From assembly GCA_022601315.1 (NCBI GenBank), contig JAHZIU010000081.1:1-9888 (forward strand): a stretch of DNA of 9,888 nucleotides. The letters run 5' to 3'. This document shows, piece by piece, positions 1 through 7,226 of the stretch (the stretch's first letter is position 1; each line of letters begins with the position of its first letter). Source of the DNA: Betaproteobacteria bacterium (lineage in GTDB: Bacteria > Pseudomonadota > Gammaproteobacteria > Burkholderiales > Nitrosomonadaceae). Below the pieces are notes generated by a model, which had not been told where the DNA came from, did no database searches, and worked only from the letters and a program-made list of their open reading frames with translations. The position numbers and the translations under genes are program-made.

Positions 1-657
1 GATAAGCGCTTGCCCATTTGAGTCTACCCCAAATTTACGCCGTAGATTGCTTACATGCATATCAATACTGCGATCATAGCGCGTTAATTTTCTGCTCAAG
101 GCCCTTTCCGATAACACCTCCTTTGTAATCACATGACCTGCTTCTCGTACCAACACTTCCAGAATGTTGTACTCTGTACTGGTCAGCTCGAGTATTTTTT
201 CAGAATGGAATACCTTGCGGGATTCAGGATGAATTTCAATGTTTCCAACACGAAGAATATCCCACGTATGCGCCATATTACGCGTATGTTGGGATGGTTG
301 CGTTCGCCGTAAAATTGCTCTCAATCTAGCCACCAATTCACGAGGATTACAAGGTTTTGGTAGGTAGTCATCAGCACCCATCTCAAGGCCAACAATTCTA
401 TCAATATCATCTCCTCGCGCAGTGAGCATCAAAACAGGTGTTTTCAGCTCAACGCGAATCTGCCTTAGGATGTCAAAGCCATTAAGTTTCGGCAACATAA
501 CGTCAAGCACCAGCACATCGTAATCGCCGGACAAAGCCATCTGTACCCCGGTTTCTCCATCATGGGCAACATCTATAACAAAGCCTTCCGAGCTCAAATA
601 TTCGACCAACATTTCACACAACTCTACATCGTCATCCACAAGAAGAATCTGACTCAC
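1..657 (-). CDS. cpxR: CpxR-like OmpR-family response regulator (carboxy end cut by window edge)
   Basis: DNA-binding response regulator, cytoplasmic, expected to be phosphorylated by a CpxA-type envelope-stress histidine kinase (not in the window). The 219 visible residues show a receiver domain (about 1-118) with the acidic pocket VDDD (D8-D10), phospho-acceptor D52 in LDVMLP, T79 in MLTARG and K101 in YLPKPCN. A winged-helix domain follows from about 130, with ELTSTEYNILEVL and the recognition-helix region RYDRSIDMHVSNLRRK, which closely resembles E. coli CpxR as I remember it. The frame is open at base 1; CpxR is about 232 residues, so only a short tail is missing. The start is GTG at 657, preceded by GGGAG at a good distance; the ATG at 671 is out of frame and soon hits a stop. 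It is divergent from the lipoprotein gene at 831, and the shared intergenic region carries a CpxR-type box, which suggests autoregulation. The family is certain; the name CpxR is very likely. Confidence 0.9.
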   Translation of the reverse strand, partial: MSQILLVDDDVELCEMLVEYLSSEGFVIDVAHDGETGVQMALSGDYDVLVLDVMLPKLNGFDILRQIRVELKTPVLMLTARGDDIDRIVGLEMGADDYLPKPCNPRELVARLRAILRRTQPSQHTRNMAHTWDILRVGNIEIHPESRKVFHSEKILELTSTEYNILEVLVREAGHVITKEVLSERALSRKLTRYDRSIDMHVSNLRRKFGVDSNGQALI

Positions 658-728
658 CGCTTTACTCCCATTGAATGAGTGCTCAATCACGGTTCATCTT
701 GCCATAAAGAACGATAACCGCACTTATT

Positions 729-743
729 TTTACAAATCTTTAC
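729..743 (-). promoter_or_regulatory. CpxR box (GTAAA-N5-GTAAA)
   Basis: Read on the minus strand, this is GTAAAGATTTGTAAA: two exact GTAAA half-sites separated by 5 bases, which is the established CpxR-P recognition pattern. It lies between a CpxR-like regulator gene and a divergent lipoprotein gene. Its centre is about 25 bases upstream of the proposed -35 element of the lipoprotein gene, which suits an activator, and about 80 bases upstream of the regulator start. The match is seen directly; binding is inferred from the neighbouring regulator. Confidence 0.75.
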
Positions 744-760
744 ATAGATCCTACCCAATC

Positions 761-790
761 TTGCAAATACTTTCTCTAAACTTTTATACG
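761..790 (+). promoter_or_regulatory. Candidate sigma-70 promoter of the Met-rich lipoprotein gene
   Basis: TTGCAA (761-766) and TATACG (785-790), or TTATAC one base earlier, are separated by 17 or 18 bases. They lie about 40 bases upstream of the ATG at 831 and just downstream of the CpxR-type box. The -10 is only a partial match, which would suit a promoter that needs an activator. Confidence 0.45.
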
Positions 791-830
791 ATGAAAACAC
801 ATATAAATATACTTAAAGGAAGAATCCACT

Positions 831-1349
831 ATGAGCCGAATCAGTTATGCCCTGATTTTTTTTGTTTCTTTATCTTTGATGGCATGCACAAGCAATCAAA
901 GAAGAACACCTGAAATAAAAGAGTATTTTGCTACCAATATTGAGAAAGACGGCTCGAAATTATTTAGTTACACAATAACAATGGCGGTTCCGGAAGAAAG
1001 GAGTGGTGGTATGCAAAGTGGTGGAAGAGGAATGCGCGGCGGCATGGGAGGCGGTGGTATGCGTGGTGGTATGGGAGACGGCAGCATGCGCGGAAGCGGC
1101 ATGAGAAGCGGCGGAAAAGGTGATGGCGGTATGACGAAAAACGCGAAACCAAATCGTGAGGCTATGATAAAACGCGCTAAAGAAGTTGTTTATGATAAGC
1201 TCAAAACCAAGCTTGACGAAACAGGTTATTGCCGCGAAAGCTATATAGAGCTGGATAATTATTTCGTCAGAGGGCGATCACAAATAAGAGGAGAATGCAA
1301 AGATCATGCCACTGAAGAGGATCGTATAACTTTTGCTAATAAGCACTAA
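831..1349 (+). CDS. Gly/Met-rich outer-membrane lipoprotein, divergent from cpxR-like gene
   Basis: No family recognised. The 172-residue product starts with a lipoprotein signal peptide: hydrophobic residues 6-17, then the lipobox L16-M17-A18-C19. Position +2 is Thr, so outer-membrane sorting is expected. Residues 20-57 are an ordinary linker. Residues 58-101 are almost only Gly, Met, Arg, Ser and Lys, with eight methionines (61, 68, 72, 77, 81, 86, 91, 101) in repeats such as GGMRGGM. The carboxy part (105-172) has a charged helix and two cysteines, C134 and C156, that could form a disulfide. The start is clear: AAAGGAAG at 815-822 precedes the ATG. It occupies the position of cpxP beside a CpxR-like gene with a CpxR-type box between, so control by that regulator is likely. 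It has no CpxP LTxxQ motif. A periplasmic metal-binding role, for example copper through the Met-rich tract, is speculation. Confidence 0.85.
   Translation: MSRISYALIFFVSLSLMACTSNQRRTPEIKEYFATNIEKDGSKLFSYTITMAVPEERSGGMQSGGRGMRGGMGGGGMRGGMGDGSMRGSGMRSGGKGDGGMTKNAKPNREAMIKRAKEVVYDKLKTKLDETGYCRESYIELDNYFVRGRSQIRGECKDHATEEDRITFANKH
1002..1133 (+). repeat. In-frame Gly/Met-rich degenerate repeat tract
   Basis: Short imperfect units built on GGC/GGT glycine codons and ATG, often GG-ATG-CG(T/C)-GG, encode residues 58-101 of the lipoprotein. The units vary in length and in synonymous codons, so this is an old degenerate array rather than a fresh tandem duplication. It is locally much more GC-rich than the surroundings. 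Confidence 0.7.
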
Positions 1350-1388
1350 ACAAACTTAATCTGACAGAACTTTAAACACCTTCACTAA

Positions 1389-2681
1389 TTATTCAGACAC
1401 TTCCTGCTCTGGCGTGACAGGAATAGCACAGATGCGCACTGTTTTCACAGCCTGATTCTTAGTCTGTAAAATTTCCATCGGATAGCCATCAATATTAAGC
1501 CCTGTTCCAGCCTCTGGAATATCTTGCAAATATTCCAGAATCAAGCCATTCAAGGTCTTTGGGCCTTTCAAGGGAAACTGTAAACCCAGTTTACGATTCA
1601 AGTCTCGCAACAAAGTGCTGCCTTCAACAATAACACTGCCATCCGCCTGCTCTAGGAAAGTAGTGGATTGTGTCGGCGCCTGGGTTGTGAATTCACCGAT
1701 AATTTCTTCCAGAATATCTTCAATAGTTACCAAGCCCAACCATTCACCATATTCATCGACAACCAAACCCACCCTTATTTGCTGCTCCTGAAATAACTGT
1801 AGTTGTGTAAACAGTGGTGTACCAGAAGGAATAAAGTACGGTTCGCGCATCGCGGTTTTAAGTATTGCTGCGGTTATTTTGCCAGTTTGCATCAGATTCA
1901 ATACTTTGCGCACATGCACGATTCCAACAATGTTATCCATTCGCTCACGGTATATCGGCAGGCGTGTATGATGACAAGTTAGTAATTGAGAATGTATTGC
2001 GTCATCATCTGCATTCAAGTCAATCGCTTCAATCTGACTGCGTGGCACGATTACATCGTCAACCGTAACGGTTTCCAGTTCAAACAGATTTAACAACATA
2101 CTCTGATGCTTCTTCTGTATGAAATGACCACCCTCCAGCACCAATGTTTTAAGCTCTTCCGTGCTGATTTTTTGTTCTACCCCCCCTTCTTTAGGCTTTA
2201 GTCGCAAAATAATTAAGAGTCCATTGACAAAAAGATTCACAAACCATACAACCGGATAGAAAATCTTCAATAAGGGTGTTAGCACATAACTAGCCGCAAA
2301 TGCAATAGGTTCAGGATATGTTGCGGCGATCACTTTTGGGGTAATTTCACTAAATAATAAAATGGCAAATGTGACTAATACAGTGCCAAGGACTAAAGCC
2401 ATTTCATGTTGACCAAAGAATGTCGCAATGATCACTGCCACCAACATTGCTGAAGCAGTATTGAGTAAATTATTACCCAGCAGAATAACGCCAAGCAGAC
2501 GGTCTGTATTGTCCAGCAATTTGCTTGTTAAACGTGCGCCTCGGTGGCCCTGCTTAGCAAGATGCTTTAGGCGATAACGGTTAATCGCCATCATGCTGGT
2601 CTCAGATAAAGAAAAGAATCCTGAAAGAATCAATAAAAATAACAATGCAATAAGCATTATATGTAAGGGTATGTTTTCCAA
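1389..2681 (-). CDS. CNNM/CBS-domain membrane protein, HlyC/CorC family (YfjD/CorB-like)
   Basis: Integral inner-membrane protein of the CNNM/CorC family, associated with Mg2+ (and Co2+) efflux or homeostasis. It is 430 residues, the usual length. An amino-terminal CNNM (DUF21) domain, about 5-190, begins with the helix around ILSGFFSLSETSMMAINRYR and has further hydrophobic helices near 60-110 and 130-160. A CBS pair follows, about 205-330, with VPRSQIEAID opening the first and VGLVVDEYGEWLGLVTIEDI in the second. The CorC_HlyC domain is about 345-420, with DGSVIVEG and LNGLILEYLQDIPEAG. Motif by motif it follows E. coli YfjD, which I recall as the closest paralogue. The start is TTG at 2681 with AAAGGTG directly upstream; the next in-frame ATG, eight codons in, has no such site. 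It is convergent with the lipoprotein gene (39 bases between stops) with no clear terminator between them. Family call is firm; the transported ion is not shown by sequence. Confidence 0.93.
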   Translation of the reverse strand: MENIPLHIMLIALLFLLILSGFFSLSETSMMAINRYRLKHLAKQGHRGARLTSKLLDNTDRLLGVILLGNNLLNTASAMLVAVIIATFFGQHEMALVLGTVLVTFAILLFSEITPKVIAATYPEPIAFAASYVLTPLLKIFYPVVWFVNLFVNGLLIILRLKPKEGGVEQKISTEELKTLVLEGGHFIQKKHQSMLLNLFELETVTVDDVIVPRSQIEAIDLNADDDAIHSQLLTCHHTRLPIYRERMDNIVGIVHVRKVLNLMQTGKITAAILKTAMREPYFIPSGTPLFTQLQLFQEQQIRVGLVVDEYGEWLGLVTIEDILEEIIGEFTTQAPTQSTTFLEQADGSVIVEGSTLLRDLNRKLGLQFPLKGPKTLNGLILEYLQDIPEAGTGLNIDGYPMEILQTKNQAVKTVRICAIPVTPEQEVSE

Positions 2682-2818
2682 GAAACACCTTTATAAAGTA
2701 TTCAAAATGTTTATATCTTTGATGCCACTGAAAAGAGATGTTGATATGATGGTTGCACCTATTCTAAAAACAAGCTCATTAAAGAAGAAAACGGAGTGTC
2801 TTCTATCATATACAACAA

Positions 2819-2847
2819 ATGATTCCGGGAATATATTAACTTGTCAA
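2819..2847 (-). promoter_or_regulatory. Candidate sigma-70 promoter of the CNNM/CorC-family gene
   Basis: On the minus strand a perfect TTGACA (2842-2847) is followed, after 17 bases, by AATCAT (2819-2824), four of six consensus bases. A better -10-like hexamer, TATGAT (2805-2810), lies further down without a matching -35. Either gives a leader of over 100 bases before the TTG start. Confidence 0.4.
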
Positions 2848-3278
2848 TAAAATACTAAGAAAATACCGACGAATTTATGTATTATTGTCTGATAAAAAAA
2901 ACCTCCATCCCATAGTTGTGGATGTCGGTCATTCTGATCATTTCACTCAGCACTCAAAATTAAGCGATGTTACTCAAATAAAGGTTTCGCCATCAAATTA
3001 TAAGTGCCAAATGAATACGCGATCATTTAAACAACAATAGATCTTACAAGTATTCTTATCCATTACTATTGCTACCTTTTTCTCTAACGCAATTGCTTCT
3101 AGTGCTCCGTCTACTTTATATTGACGGAGCACTTGGGTAAATTAACTGTACTGCCAAACTATTTTCCGACATTAACTATCAGCCTAATTCTCAAAACCAT
3201 TGTCGAAATTCCTTACGATTTATCTGGCTAAAAATATACACTTAATATAACCAACTGATTATTATTATATATTTATTA
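2848..3278. other. Intergenic stretch with no assignable gene
   Basis: About 430 AT-rich bases between the promoter of the CNNM gene and that of the PEP-CTERM gene. Two short plus-strand open frames lack a usable ATG and ribosome site. One (about 2843-3040) reads as ordinary polar sequence. The other (3041-3124) reads like a signal peptide: a hydrophobic run LSITIATFF, then SNAIASSAP with an AxA-type cleavage site, then a TGA inside the inverted repeat at 3101-3133. It may be the decayed head of an exported-protein gene. TTTCCGACA (3163-3171) and TGTCGAAA (3201-3208) form a weak imperfect dyad about 70-115 bases upstream of the sigma-54 promoter, where an activator site might lie; this is weak. 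Confidence 0.5.
3101..3133. repeat. Perfect 11-bp inverted repeat
   Basis: AGTGCTCCGTC (3101-3111) and GACGGAGCACT (3123-3133) are exact reverse complements around an 11-base AT-rich loop. No T-run follows on either strand, so it is not a standard intrinsic terminator. It could be a transcript hairpin or a protein-binding dyad. It overlaps the end of the signal-peptide-like frame. Confidence 0.75.
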
Positions 3279-3294
3279 TGGCATGAATATTGCT
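3279..3294 (+). promoter_or_regulatory. Sigma-54 (-24/-12) promoter of the PEP-CTERM gene
   Basis: TGGCATGAATATTGCT fits the RpoN consensus TGGCAY-N5-TTGCW. The GG (3280-3281) and GC (3292-3293) dinucleotides are separated by exactly 10 bases, and a T-run follows. Transcription would start near 3305, leaving a leader of about 46 bases before the ATG at 3351. Sigma-54 control of PEP-CTERM genes, with the PrsK/PrsR two-component pair, has been reported for exosortase-bearing bacteria, so the context fits. Confidence 0.8.
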
Positions 3295-3350
3295 TTTCAT
3301 TGGTTCATGTTCATAAAAAAACATACTTTAATAATATTGGAATAAGTAAA

Positions 3351-3992
3351 ATGAAAAAATTAACCTTTTTTATCTTTGTTGCATCACTCATTACTGTGTT
3401 TGCAACAACTTCACAAGCTAATACCATATCCCAAGTATTATCAGGATCAGATAATGGTTTTGGCTTTAGTGGATTACATTATGCCACCGGCAATCAAAGC
3501 ATGAGTGGCTCAAATTTTTCTTCTGTGTCACTGGACACCAACTTCACCAGTTTCTTCCACATTGACGATCATTCTGGTAATAATAATTTTGAACTCCACC
3601 TTATATTGGATGACAAAGGAGGTAGTCTGCTTACTTTGAGTGGCGTACTGGACTTTAGAGTTGCTGCAGGTGAGCTACTTGGTACACTTAATGCTGATTT
3701 CTCTGATCCAAGTGTCCATGCTGATACATTCTTTAAATTTGTACAAGGCACAACAAGTGTCGGTGGGAACGGTGTACCAAATCCCAACGGAATTAATGGC
3801 GACTTGCTTGCACTTTGGGGTGCGAACAGTACAGCTGATCATCTCCCCAACAGTATAGGTTTTGATCCAAGCACGGCTGATCTGGGAATAGATCTGGTAG
3901 TCAGATGGGTCGAAGTACCTGCACCTGATTCTGTTGCGCTCCTAGCGTTAGGTCTGCTCGGATTAGGATTTGCACGCAGAAAGCAATCATAA
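3351..3992 (+). CDS. PEP-CTERM sorting domain-containing exported protein
   Basis: A 213-residue secreted protein expected to be processed by an exosortase (not in the window). It starts with a Sec signal peptide (1-23, MKKLTFFIFV onward, cleavage after SQA). The middle (24-186) is rich in Ser, Asn, Gly and Asp and likely beta-stranded, with no recognised catalytic motif. The carboxy end (about 189-213) is the tripartite sorting signal: VPAPDS, a hydrophobic helix LLALGLLGLGF, then ARRK. The core is P-A-P instead of P-E-P, a variant of this motif. The ATG at 3351 was chosen because it gives the signal peptide directly, with GGA about 10 bases upstream and a leader consistent with the sigma-54 promoter. 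The frame extends upstream to 3300, but that start would precede the transcript. These proteins are usually linked to exopolysaccharide or biofilm; the specific role is unknown. Confidence 0.9.
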   Translation: MKKLTFFIFVASLITVFATTSQANTISQVLSGSDNGFGFSGLHYATGNQSMSGSNFSSVSLDTNFTSFFHIDDHSGNNNFELHLILDDKGGSLLTLSGVLDFRVAAGELLGTLNADFSDPSVHADTFFKFVQGTTSVGGNGVPNPNGINGDLLALWGANSTADHLPNSIGFDPSTADLGIDLVVRWVEVPAPDSVALLALGLLGLGFARRKQS

Positions 3993-4015
3993 ACTGCTGA
4001 ATAGCACAACAATCC

Positions 4016-4043
4016 AAAAACGATAAATTGCTCACTTTATCGT
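4016..4043 (-). terminator. Intrinsic terminator of putA, overlapping its stop codon
   Basis: On the minus strand ACGATAAA (4043-4036), an 8-base loop, and TTTATCGT (4027-4020) form a perfect 8-bp stem that runs straight into TTTTT (4020-4016). The putA TAA lies inside the 5' arm. The stem is AT-rich and so weak, but the U-run is correctly placed for the minus strand only. The PEP-CTERM gene has no equivalent on its side. Confidence 0.6.
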
Positions 4044-7000
4044 AAATTCTGTGCTAGCAATCCAGTATTGCCGCCTATAGCGGCAATATTATTTGTAATC
4101 GTTTGCTCAACAACAAAACGACGCAAATAATCCGGCCCACCTGCTTTCGGACCAGTACCGGAAAGCCCCATACCACCAAAAGGTTGCACGCCAACCACCG
4201 CACCAATAATGTTCCTGTTAATGTAAATATTACCGACTTTCACTTGCTGTTGAATGCTCTGAATGGTTTTTCTAACGCGGCTGTGTATACCCAACGTTAA
4301 TCCATAACCGGTTGCATTAACGCTATTAATAACACGGCCCAAATCGTTCGTGTGATAACGAATAATATGTAACACAGGGCCAAAAATCTCTTCCTGCAAT
4401 TGACCCAGATCTTTTATTTCGATCAAACTGGGTGGAAAAAAGCTGCCATTATCAAGATTATTGTTATCTTGCATCTGATACAGAATGTTGGCCTCTTGCT
4501 GCATTCTGTTGCAATGTTGTGTCAATTGCTGCACTGCATCAGCAGAAATAACCGGACCAACATCCGTTGCATATTCAGTAGGATTTCCAACGATCAACTG
4601 CTGCATGGCACCAATTAACAATTCAATAACCTCATCCGACGTTTCCAGTGGCAAATACAGCACTCGCAAGGCTGAACAACGCTGACCAGCACTATTAAAT
4701 GCGGACTGAATGACGTCCTGCACCAATTGTTCCTTATGCGCAGAACTGTCCGCAATTAAAATATTCTGGCCACCTGTTTCAGCAATCAACGGCACTATGG
4801 CTTGATATTCGGCTAACTGTTTATTGATCAATTGTGCCGTCTGGGTCGAACCCGTAAAAGCTACGCCAGCAATTCCAGAAATTCGGGTATCCATCAACAA
4901 TTGCCTACCGATTTTAGAACCCTGGCCGGGTAAGAACTGCAAGACTGATTTAGGTATGCCTGCTTGATAAAAAATTAATGTGCAGGCCATGGCAGCAAGC
5001 GCTGTTCGCTCAGCCGGTTTGGCAATAACTGTGTTACCTGCAACCAGTGCGGCAGCAATCTGACCGGTAAAAATAGCAATCGGAAAATTCCATGGACTGA
5101 TGCATAAAAAAACGCCTCGACCATAGTACCTGAGCTGATTATCTTCGCCTGTCGGGCCAGGCAATTTCATCGGCTGGTTAAAAAGCTCCAATGCACAAGC
5201 TGCGTAATAACGACAAAAATCAACAGCCTCGCGCACTTCAGACAACGCGTCTTTAATGGTTCTTCCACCTTCTCGCACACATAACGAGACCAATTCCGCC
5301 CTTTGCTGCTCCATCAAATCAGCCACTTTATTCAGGTAAGCGGCACGTTCTTCAACCGGACACAAACGCCAATTATCAAAAGCCAATGCCGCACTCTGAA
5401 CAGCATCAGCCACTGCATTCTCTTCACTATAAATAACACTACCAACTGTCTCACGTTGATCATACGGTGCTGCCTTTCGGTGCTTCTCACCAGCGTAAAC
5501 TTTACCGTTTACTACCGGTGCAGCACGATAACTTTTATCGGCCAATTCATGTAAGCGCTCCTGTAATTTCGCTCGTTGCAGTGAGTCTGCTAGATTCAAT
5601 CCATGTGAGTTAACGCGATTGTTTCCAAATAAACACGCGGGTAAAGGAAATGAAATTTGTTTTGTCTTCTGCCAGGTTGCCCAGGTCGTAATTGGCTCTT
5701 TAATCACTTCATCAATTTTGACATGCGGATCTTCAACCTGATTGATAAATGAAGTGTTCGCACCATTCTCCAGCAAACGCCTGACAAGATAAGGTAACAA
5801 ATCTTCATAATTACCAACAGGCGCATAAATACGGCATGGAATGTGCCAGGGCTGACGTTCAATAATTTCTTGATAAAGCTGTTCACCCATACCATGCAAG
5901 CGCTGAAATTCATAACCGGGGTGCGCCACACCTAAATGATAAATCGCTGCAACTGTATGTGCATTATGTGTGGCAAATTGTGGATAAAAAGCTTCTGGCC
6001 GACTCAGCAGCAACTGCGCACACGCCAGATAAGATACATCCGTAGCAGATTTACGGGTAAACACAGGGTAATTCTGCAAACCATTTTCCTGCGCTTGCTT
6101 GATTTCACTATCCCAATAAGCACCCTTGACCAACCGCAGTGGAATTTGGCACTGTTTAGTTACCGCCAATTCTGCCAACCAATTGATCACGTTATAAGCT
6201 CTTTTCTGATAAGCCTGAACAACCAGTCCAAGACCCGGCCAGTTACGTAGATCAGGATGTAAAAAAACCGCATTAAAAATATCCAACGACATCTCCAATC
6301 GATCCGATTCCTCAGCATCAATCGTCAGTGAAATGTTGCCTACTCGCGCACGTATTGCCAATTGCACCACTTTATCAATTAATTCAGGCACCGCACGCTG
6401 ATACTGCAGCGGTTCATAGCGCGGACACAAAGCCGATAATTTGACAGAAATGTTTGGATTGTCAAAAAGCGTATCGCAATGCGCCTCTGTTGCCAGTTGA
6501 TCAATGGCTCGTTGATAGGCCTGAAAATAACGTTCTGCATCTTCTGCAGTTATCGCTGCTTCACCCAACATATCGAAGGAATAACGGTAAACCGGATGCT
6601 GTCTACTCTGGATAATTGCTTGATCAATTGTCTCAGCCATCACAAATCGTGCGCCTAACAAATGAATAGCTTGTTTGAGTGCATTACGAATCAAGGGTTG
6701 CCCCAGACGTGCTAATAATTTCTCAACCAAATGCTGACATTGCGGCTCTTGCAATGTAAAACGCTGCTCAAATTGACCTGAGAGTTGCAATACATCCGTT
6801 GTTAAATTAACCAAAAAAGAATCATTGTGATGCAAATGTTTATGCCAATCAGCGGCTGCCAATCTGTCCGCCAGAAACCGATCCTGTGTGGCTTGATCAG
6901 GAATACGCAACAAAGCCTCAGCGAGACTCATTAACACGATACCTTCATCACTGTTGAGTTGATATTCGTGTAAAAAAGCTTCTGTCAGAGACTCACGCGC

Positions 7001-7165
7001 TTTGTTCTTACGCACTTGCGCTACCAATTGATGCGCACAGGCATAAATATCATTTGCTGGATAAGCGGAAAGATGTGTCAACAAATTATTAATCAGAACC
7101 GTTTCGTCGGTTAAATAGGTCTGATTAATGATCAAACGGGCAGCCTGAAGTGCATCAGATTTCAT
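4037..7165 (-). CDS. putA: Bifunctional proline dehydrogenase / L-glutamate-gamma-semialdehyde dehydrogenase PutA
   Basis: Oxidises proline to glutamate in two steps: FAD-dependent proline dehydrogenase passing electrons to quinone, then NAD+-dependent P5C dehydrogenase. It is peripheral at the inner membrane in this family. The product is 1042 residues. An alpha-helical arm (about 10-120) precedes the PRODH barrel (about 170-480), with LTIDAEESDRLE, RLVKGAYWDSEIK, ATHNAHTVAA, FQRLHGMGEQLY and the substrate-site segment YLVRRLLENGAN. The ALDH domain (about 530-1020) has ISPWNFPIAIFTGQ, the general base E796 in AETGGQN, the catalytic C830 in SAGQRCSALR, and EEIFGPV. There is no ribbon-helix-helix domain and no extra C-terminal domain, so this is the short, non-repressor type, at normal length (E. 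coli PutA is 1320). The ATG at 7165 is preferred: GGTGAT lies just upstream; the in-frame GTG at 7174 would lie within that ribosome site. No regulator is adjacent. No broken residue seen. Confidence 0.96.
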   Translation of the reverse strand: MKSDALQAARLIINQTYLTDETVLINNLLTHLSAYPANDIYACAHQLVAQVRKNKARESLTEAFLHEYQLNSDEGIVLMSLAEALLRIPDQATQDRFLADRLAAADWHKHLHHNDSFLVNLTTDVLQLSGQFEQRFTLQEPQCQHLVEKLLARLGQPLIRNALKQAIHLLGARFVMAETIDQAIIQSRQHPVYRYSFDMLGEAAITAEDAERYFQAYQRAIDQLATEAHCDTLFDNPNISVKLSALCPRYEPLQYQRAVPELIDKVVQLAIRARVGNISLTIDAEESDRLEMSLDIFNAVFLHPDLRNWPGLGLVVQAYQKRAYNVINWLAELAVTKQCQIPLRLVKGAYWDSEIKQAQENGLQNYPVFTRKSATDVSYLACAQLLLSRPEAFYPQFATHNAHTVAAIYHLGVAHPGYEFQRLHGMGEQLYQEIIERQPWHIPCRIYAPVGNYEDLLPYLVRRLLENGANTSFINQVEDPHVKIDEVIKEPITTWATWQKTKQISFPLPACLFGNNRVNSHGLNLADSLQRAKLQERLHELADKSYRAAPVVNGKVYAGEKHRKAAPYDQRETVGSVIYSEENAVADAVQSAALAFDNWRLCPVEERAAYLNKVADLMEQQRAELVSLCVREGGRTIKDALSEVREAVDFCRYYAACALELFNQPMKLPGPTGEDNQLRYYGRGVFLCISPWNFPIAIFTGQIAAALVAGNTVIAKPAERTALAAMACTLIFYQAGIPKSVLQFLPGQGSKIGRQLLMDTRISGIAGVAFTGSTQTAQLINKQLAEYQAIVPLIAETGGQNILIADSSAHKEQLVQDVIQSAFNSAGQRCSALRVLYLPLETSDEVIELLIGAMQQLIVGNPTEYATDVGPVISADAVQQLTQHCNRMQQEANILYQMQDNNNLDNGSFFPPSLIEIKDLGQLQEEIFGPVLHIIRYHTNDLGRVINSVNATGYGLTLGIHSRVRKTIQSIQQQVKVGNIYINRNIIGAVVGVQPFGGMGLSGTGPKAGGPDYLRRFVVEQTITNNIAAIGGNTGLLAQNLR

Positions 7166-7226
7166 GATGATCACCAGCGTATTTTATTTAAGCAGCAATT
7201 AAAGTTCTGACTTGATTGTGCAACAC
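7166..7226 (-). promoter_or_regulatory. putA leader region, no clear promoter
   Basis: About 60 bases between putA and the decayed regulator gene. It contains the ribosome site GGTGAT and an AT-rich TAAAAT hexamer about 20 bases upstream of the start that could be a -10, but no convincing -35 accompanies it. The putA promoter is probably here or inside the neighbouring pseudogene. Confidence 0.25.

Noticed and set aside
671..913. Plus-strand open frame of 80 codons overlapping the lipoprotein gene start
   Set aside because: It spans the divergent promoter region and the CpxR-type box, has no ribosome site, and its composition is not protein-like. The lipoprotein frame with AAAGGAAG and a lipobox is clearly the real one.
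964..1152. Minus-strand frame antisense to the Gly/Met tract
   Set aside because: Its Arg/His/Pro-rich content is just the complement of the GGx-ATG repeats.
3300..3350. Upstream extension of the PEP-CTERM frame to 3300
   Set aside because: The extra 17 residues would precede the signal peptide and begin before the predicted sigma-54 transcript start.
4100..6250. Several short plus-strand frames inside putA
   Set aside because: All are antisense shadows of an intact, conserved gene.
4037..7165. PutA considered truncated because it is much shorter than the E. coli protein
   Set aside because: The short form without ribbon-helix-helix and C-terminal domains is a normal PutA type; both active sites are complete.
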